This document shows, one piece after another, positions 60,201-64,000 of a stretch of DNA of 64,000 nt. The number at the start of each line of letters is the position of its first letter. Within the stretch, counting starts at the first letter, position 1. The notes under the pieces are model-generated. The model did no database searches and had not been told where the DNA came from. It saw only the letters and a program-made list of their open reading frames with translations. The DNA is from Motacilla alba alba (Eukaryota; Chordata; Aves; Passeriformes; Motacillidae), in the NCBI RefSeq assembly GCF_015832195.1, contig NC_052018.1, forward strand, positions 35,531,052 through 35,595,051, given 5' to 3'. Both the position numbers and the translations under genes were made by a program.

Positions 60201-60216
60201 CCCCCCCCCCCCCCCC
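60201..60216 (+). repeat. Poly-C tract (C16)
   Basis: Sixteen C directly after CGTCGGG. It is poly-G on the element's own strand. Length is prone to sequencing error. Confidence 0.85.
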
Positions 60217-60233
60217 TTCTCTTCCTCGGCCAA

Positions 60234-60266
60234 GCCAGTGCTATCAAGTTTCAAGATAGCACTGGC
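60234..60266. other. Perfect 12-bp hairpin within the LTR-type repeat
   Basis: GCCAGTGCTATC (60234-60245) and GATAGCACTGGC (60255-60266) are exact complements around AAGTTTCAA. A C16 tract lies upstream, and a (CT)n run (60269-60289) and G8 (60298-60305) lie downstream. Confidence 0.8.
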
Positions 60267-60268
60267 AC

Positions 60269-60289
60269 CTCTCTCTCTCTCTCTCTCTC
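60269..60289 (+). repeat. (CT)n microsatellite
   Basis: About ten CT units directly after the hairpin, read as GA on the element strand. Confidence 0.85.
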
Positions 60290-60434
60290 CTGAGGAAGGG
60301 GGGGGCTGCCCACTACCTCTCCGAGTTCTTCCACCCTTCCGTCTCTTCCGTCTCTGGCCAAGGCTCCGGGCCTACCTCGCATCTATATACAGACAAGTCT
60401 GCTTTGAACAAGTCATATTTCCTTTCTGTATAAA

Positions 60435-60645
60435 TGGTTACAGAATTATTTTGGTTGGAAAAGACCTTTAAGATCATTGAGTCCAACCATGAACCCAGCC
60501 CTGCCAAGTCCACCACTAAGCCATGTCCCTAAATGCCACATCTTTCAATACCTCCAGGGGTGGGCTGTTCAATGCTTGACAATCCTTTCTGTGAAGAGAT
60601 TTTTCCCAATATCCAATCTAAACCTACTCTGCAGACTAAGTTAAA
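60435..60645 (-). repeat. CR1 LINE 3' end
   Basis: Reading plus to minus, GAATTATTTTGGTTGGAAAA, GACCTTTAAGATCATTGAGT and CCAACC are the reverse complement of a CR1 3' terminus. TGCCAAGTCCACCACTAAGC, AATACCTCCAGGGGTGGGC and TTTCTGTGAAGAGATTTTTC follow, matching the 3' UTR and the last ORF2 codons (FFTE block). A short gap removes the stretch between GGTGGGC and TGTTCAATGC. About 210 bp, 5'-truncated and non-coding. Confidence 0.9.
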
Positions 60646-63600
60646 GCTCAAAGCATAAATTTTTAAGCTTTGCTCAATCTTTTTTAACAAACTGGTATGA
60701 AGCCTGACACTTTCTCACTAAAAGACACAGAAAACTGGGATTTCAGCTTTAAAAATGGTGTCGGATGAACATCAGTGTGAAGTGTGCAGGATTTAGCAAG
60801 CAAGTGGGCAAGCCTCCAGTTTGGCCTGAGAGCTGTGGCAGCTCCCATCCACTGAGAGCCTTGGAGCCTCCAGGCTTCTGGGACGGTGCCTTCTGGCAAT
60901 GATGCCCGTGGACTCAGCTGGTTGTTCTGCCATCTTGATTGCCAAATTTTCTATTCTGGACATTTTTATTGATGGTATAATCCTTAGATTTCTTGCTATT
61001 GTCCTATTTTTGCAGCGCTGCTATTGCCTTGATTGTTGTGCCTGATCATAATTCTTCTGCTGCCTTGCACATCAGCTGCCCCTCACCAGTCAGAAATGTG
61101 GGAATTCACAGATGGCTGCAGTGATGGGAACCTCTGCCCCAAACATGGGTCATTTGGAAAGACAAAAGAGGGTGTGAGGATCTCATTCAGGACTAGGTGT
61201 GGCTGCAGCAATGTGAAGGAGGGGATGCACGGACCCTGTCATGCACCCAGACAGCCCTGGACTGCCCTGGGAAGGGTCGCTGCTGCCTTTGCCTTCTTCT
61301 CCTGCTCCAGTAAACCACCCCCTACAACACAGCAATTCTCTTGGTACTGCTAATAAATAATAAAAAAAAAAAAGGTAATGGGAGCTGCCAGGTATGCAGG
61401 AATAGGGGACCTCTAAATCTGTTCTTTATAATTCAAGAGTATTGTAGCAAGTAAATGCCTCCCCAGGGCCTCCTTGCAAAGGAGACCCTCTAAGTCCCAA
61501 ATGCTGACTGCCTCCTCAAACTGACCTCGGGCATCATCTGGCTACCAAAGTTGATTATAAGGGTGACATCTTTCTTTATTTCATATATATATACCCAGAT
61601 CTACCTTTCTTTTGTGTGTTTCTATTTGTTTTTCTCTGCTTAGTCCGGCCTTGCAGTCCCTGTTAAAATGCCTATGAAAACAGTCTGTGTGATTAGTTCA
61701 GCAACATTCTTCAGAGAATTTCAATCTAGCATGACAATTTTCATAATGTACATAGCCAACAACACAACATAGTGTTTCATTTATATACAGAGCCTGAATT
61801 CAACAACCTGAAAACAGAGCCTGATCTTTATGTGGGAAATGTTTTCTGGCCATTAGTTTTCAGTATCTCTAGTGTCTGCAGTTGCTGTTTGTGTCACAAT
61901 TGACTTTTCAGAAATATTTCTGTGTGAAAATTTTGTCTGTATGAAAGGAGGATCAAACCAGTTGTCTGAGCCATTTTCCTTCTAACTGTTGTGTTGGCAT
62001 GACTGAAACCTTGTGGTCCTGGGCCAAATTACTGCTGCCTGTGAGCAGATGCAGGAGGAGCTGGATCCACTTGGCAGGTGGAGTCCAGAGCCACTGGACC
62101 CACAGGCTGTGCATTTTGGGCTCACAATAAGTGATTTTCAGATAGCACAGTACTATATTTCCATTTGGGATTTCAAAGTTCTTGTTAGCTGTCACATTTG
62201 GGAACATAACCCCAAATAAGAGCAGGAATGATCCATTACTGAAAAAGTTGGCTTAAGGTGATATGCAGGCCTTGACCTTTTCTAAAATGCATGGCAAAAC
62301 TTTTATTTCCCTCCCACCAGCTGTTTCTGGCTGGTTTTGTTTATTTGCCTTTGTAGACTAGGAACTATCTGGGGCAGTGTCTGTGCTGTGTTTGGTCCTT
62401 GCCTGTCAAGACACACAAATCGTTGTGAGTCAAGTGATGTCTTCATTTGCATTCATGCTTTGCTGTGCTCTCAGCAGCTTTGCTGGGTGGAAATGGAAGC
62501 AGGATTTAACTCCAGAGGCTACAGATCTCTGTGAATGTTTGAATAGCCTATAAGTCTGTGAGCTTTGTCCAGTAATAAGTGCCTTGAGCATACAAAGTTA
62601 GAAGGGAAATTAAAGACTGTGGTAATATATAGAGGGTATCACTGATCCAAGCAGACACTGAGTGTTGAACATGAACTCCTCTGTGGCTTGGGATGTTGTG
62701 TGGCCTACACCCATTTCCCCAAAGGAGATTGGATCAAGTGTCAGTGTTTTTATGGGAAATTAATTGTAAATATAGTTTTCTATGGTCCTCAATGAAACAA
62801 GGCGGATGAGTCCTATCAAACTAGAATGAAGATGGGATGGTAATAAAGGAACTTTCATAAAGAAAATGTCTGCAAAATGTGAAACTCAATAGGAGCAACT
62901 CCAGAGAGATGAACTCACTATAACTGCTCACGGAGAGGCTGGGTCGCGCCTTGTAGCAACCAGCACGTCTCCTCTTCTGTTTGCTGCCTTCTGCACTTGA
63001 CAGACAGGCAGCTGAGGAGAACAGCTCTCATCCAAGTGCAGGGTCATTTGTCCCCCTGCTTCTGTGAAATTCAAATTCCTCAGACACAATTCTCTTTCTG
63101 CTGTAAATGACAGGGAGCCCAGGTTACAGTGGCAGTTCAAGGGAGGAATATCTCACATCCCATAGGGGGAAACACAGACATATTTCCATGCTGTGGGTAG
63201 CTTCCTCTGTACCTGGTCTTGCTCAGAGTTTACTTCCTTGCTTTATTCATAAAATGTGGGTTATTTCAGGCACCTCTGATGTGGCCTGAATTCATGCCCA
63301 TCCAGGCTGTAAAACTTCAGAAACCTTGCCTATTCTTTTCCTTGTTTTCACAGCTTGTTTAGTAAATACACTGCTTGTCCCCAGAACATTTGTTTTTCTT
63401 GTGCATCAGTACGTAGGCATTTCCCTAATCAGTGTCATTTTCTTTCAAGTCTTAATTTACTGCAGGCTGAGATTCCTTAGATCATACAGATTTGCAGTGA
63501 CCACTCTGGAGGTGTGACAGCACTGGAGCAACAAATGGAAGTAAAGGATACCTGCAGCCTCCCTAAGCTACACTTTGGCAGCTCCCGTTGAAATGACACA

Positions 63601-64000
63601 GGGTGCAGACTCTTCTTGTCACCATCATTGCTGCCAGCACTCCTGGCCCTATGCAGAGCATGGAAGAGTCCCCACTGACAGCAGTGAGTGCTGGGTAAAG
63701 CCTTTTTTTGTGTGAACTTGTCTGGTGTAGCATCCTGGGATGAAATCCCACAACATCCTCTCTGCCTGCTACTGCTGCTTTAGAGTAGCTGCCTATTTGG
63801 CCAGCCACTTTCTACCTCTGTTGGCAAGTGGGGTGCACAGAGGAAGAGAGTTAACAAGATGAAGTGTTTCCAGCCTCCTCCTGGCAGCTCACATTTTCAG
63901 GAGAGAGGAATGTGGCTGCCTTTCAGTGCATCCCAGCCATTCGCAGTCTGTGCATCAGCCACTTGGAGTAGCTCTCATTCAGTTGTGCTGTGATGGGGAG
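60646..64000. other. Unique non-coding DNA, no gene seen
   Basis: A strong acceptor-like TTTCTTGCTATTGTCC, then TATTTTTGCAG, ends at 61016. The frame that follows (about 61033-61353) has no ATG and no known domain, although it starts hydrophobic. AATAAATAATAAA then A-rich DNA at about 61350-61373 is too tightly spaced for a normal poly-A site. Nothing else is recognisable to the end of the window. Confidence 0.45.

Larger units (their letters stand above)
59380..60434 (-). mobile_element. LTR-type retroelement piece, CpG-richer than flanks
   Basis: On the minus strand, a TATATAG box (rc of 60383-60391) lies near the upstream end. A purine-rich body of about 950 bp follows, then AATAAAG (rc of 59418-59424) and GCAAGTGGAGGCCTGCTTTC, wording I associate with the R-U5 end of songbird LTRs. 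CpG is commoner than in the flanks, which suggests a younger insertion. Plus-strand frames such as 59672-60259 are antisense to this body and are not genes. Both ends are uncertain: the U5 end seems truncated near 59380 and the other end meets a CR1 piece at 60435. TATA and poly-A signals about 1 kb apart are unusual for one LTR, so part may be leader sequence. No gag, pol or env motif is visible. Confidence 0.5.

Noticed and set aside
59672..60259. A 195-codon open frame on the plus strand
   Set aside because: It lies antisense within the LTR-type repeat, crosses the C16 tract and is biased only because the strand is C/T-rich. No domain is visible.
61017..61373. Acceptor-like site, hydrophobic frame and AATAAA with an A-rich tail, suggesting a retrocopy or secreted peptide
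   Set aside because: The frame has no ATG, the poly-A signal is only a few bases from the A run, and the peptide matches nothing I recognise.
1..64000. CRISPR arrays, operons, phage or plasmid functions
   Set aside because: No regularly spaced repeats with unique spacers and no dense gene organisation; the repeats identify a vertebrate genome.

Overview
The window looks like ordinary euchromatin of a songbird (passerine). The evidence is its interspersed repeats. CR1 LINE pieces carry the avian CR1 3' end (a TTCCAACC-type tail running into ATTCTRTG repeats), an avian endogenous-retrovirus LTR is present, and so is a tRNA-Ile/CR1 chimeric SINE of the kind described in zebra finch (TguSINE1). 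The base composition is AT-rich with few CpGs, as in bird intergenic or intronic DNA. No bacterial or phage-like gene organisation is present. 

I cannot support any intact protein-coding gene. Nearly all open frames are short and lack codon structure, and the best long ones belong to CR1. The one non-repeat open frame worth testing is on the minus strand at 41646-42060; it begins at a good splice-acceptor-like site. The window is therefore most likely a gene desert or a long intron. 

Layout. 0-6.6 kb: unique DNA, a T25 tract and old repeat scraps. 6.7-6.9 kb: a very old LINE reverse-transcriptase fossil (minus). 10.8-11.1 kb: two CR1 3' ends in opposite orientation. 15.8-16.4 kb: an internal piece of CR1 ORF2 (plus), then a perfect GATA/E-box palindrome at 16.69 kb. 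21.6-22.2 kb: a well-bounded solo LTR with a G24 tract. 23.4-23.8 kb: a second probable LTR, then a strong hairpin at 23.9 kb. 24.7 and 25.0 kb: a diverged local direct duplication. 32.0-33.1 kb: the youngest CR1 copy (minus), with two nonsense codons and no frameshift. 34.2 kb: a helically phased cluster of AGAACA half-sites. 35.0 kb: a MIR-like SINE remnant. 41.6-42.1 kb: the candidate exon. 44.4-44.7 kb: a CCAAT/TATA-bearing LTR-like segment. 49.55-49.70 kb: the tRNA-Ile/CR1 SINE. 53.7 kb: a second strong hairpin. 55.4-55.9 kb: a decayed CR1 ORF2-to-3' piece (plus). 59.4-60.4 kb: a minus-strand LTR-type repeat with a C16, hairpin, (CT)n, G8 block, abutting another CR1 3' end at 60.4-60.6 kb. 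Remnants of one or more ancient amniote repeats recur at 3.0, 13.0, 54.3, 57.1 and 58.0 kb. 

These parts do not form a pathway. They are a stratigraphy of retroposon activity: old MIR-like and palindromic repeats, then degraded CR1, then young CR1, SINE and LTR copies. The possible functional signals (palindromes, hairpins, receptor half-sites, candidate exon) are inferred from sequence form alone.
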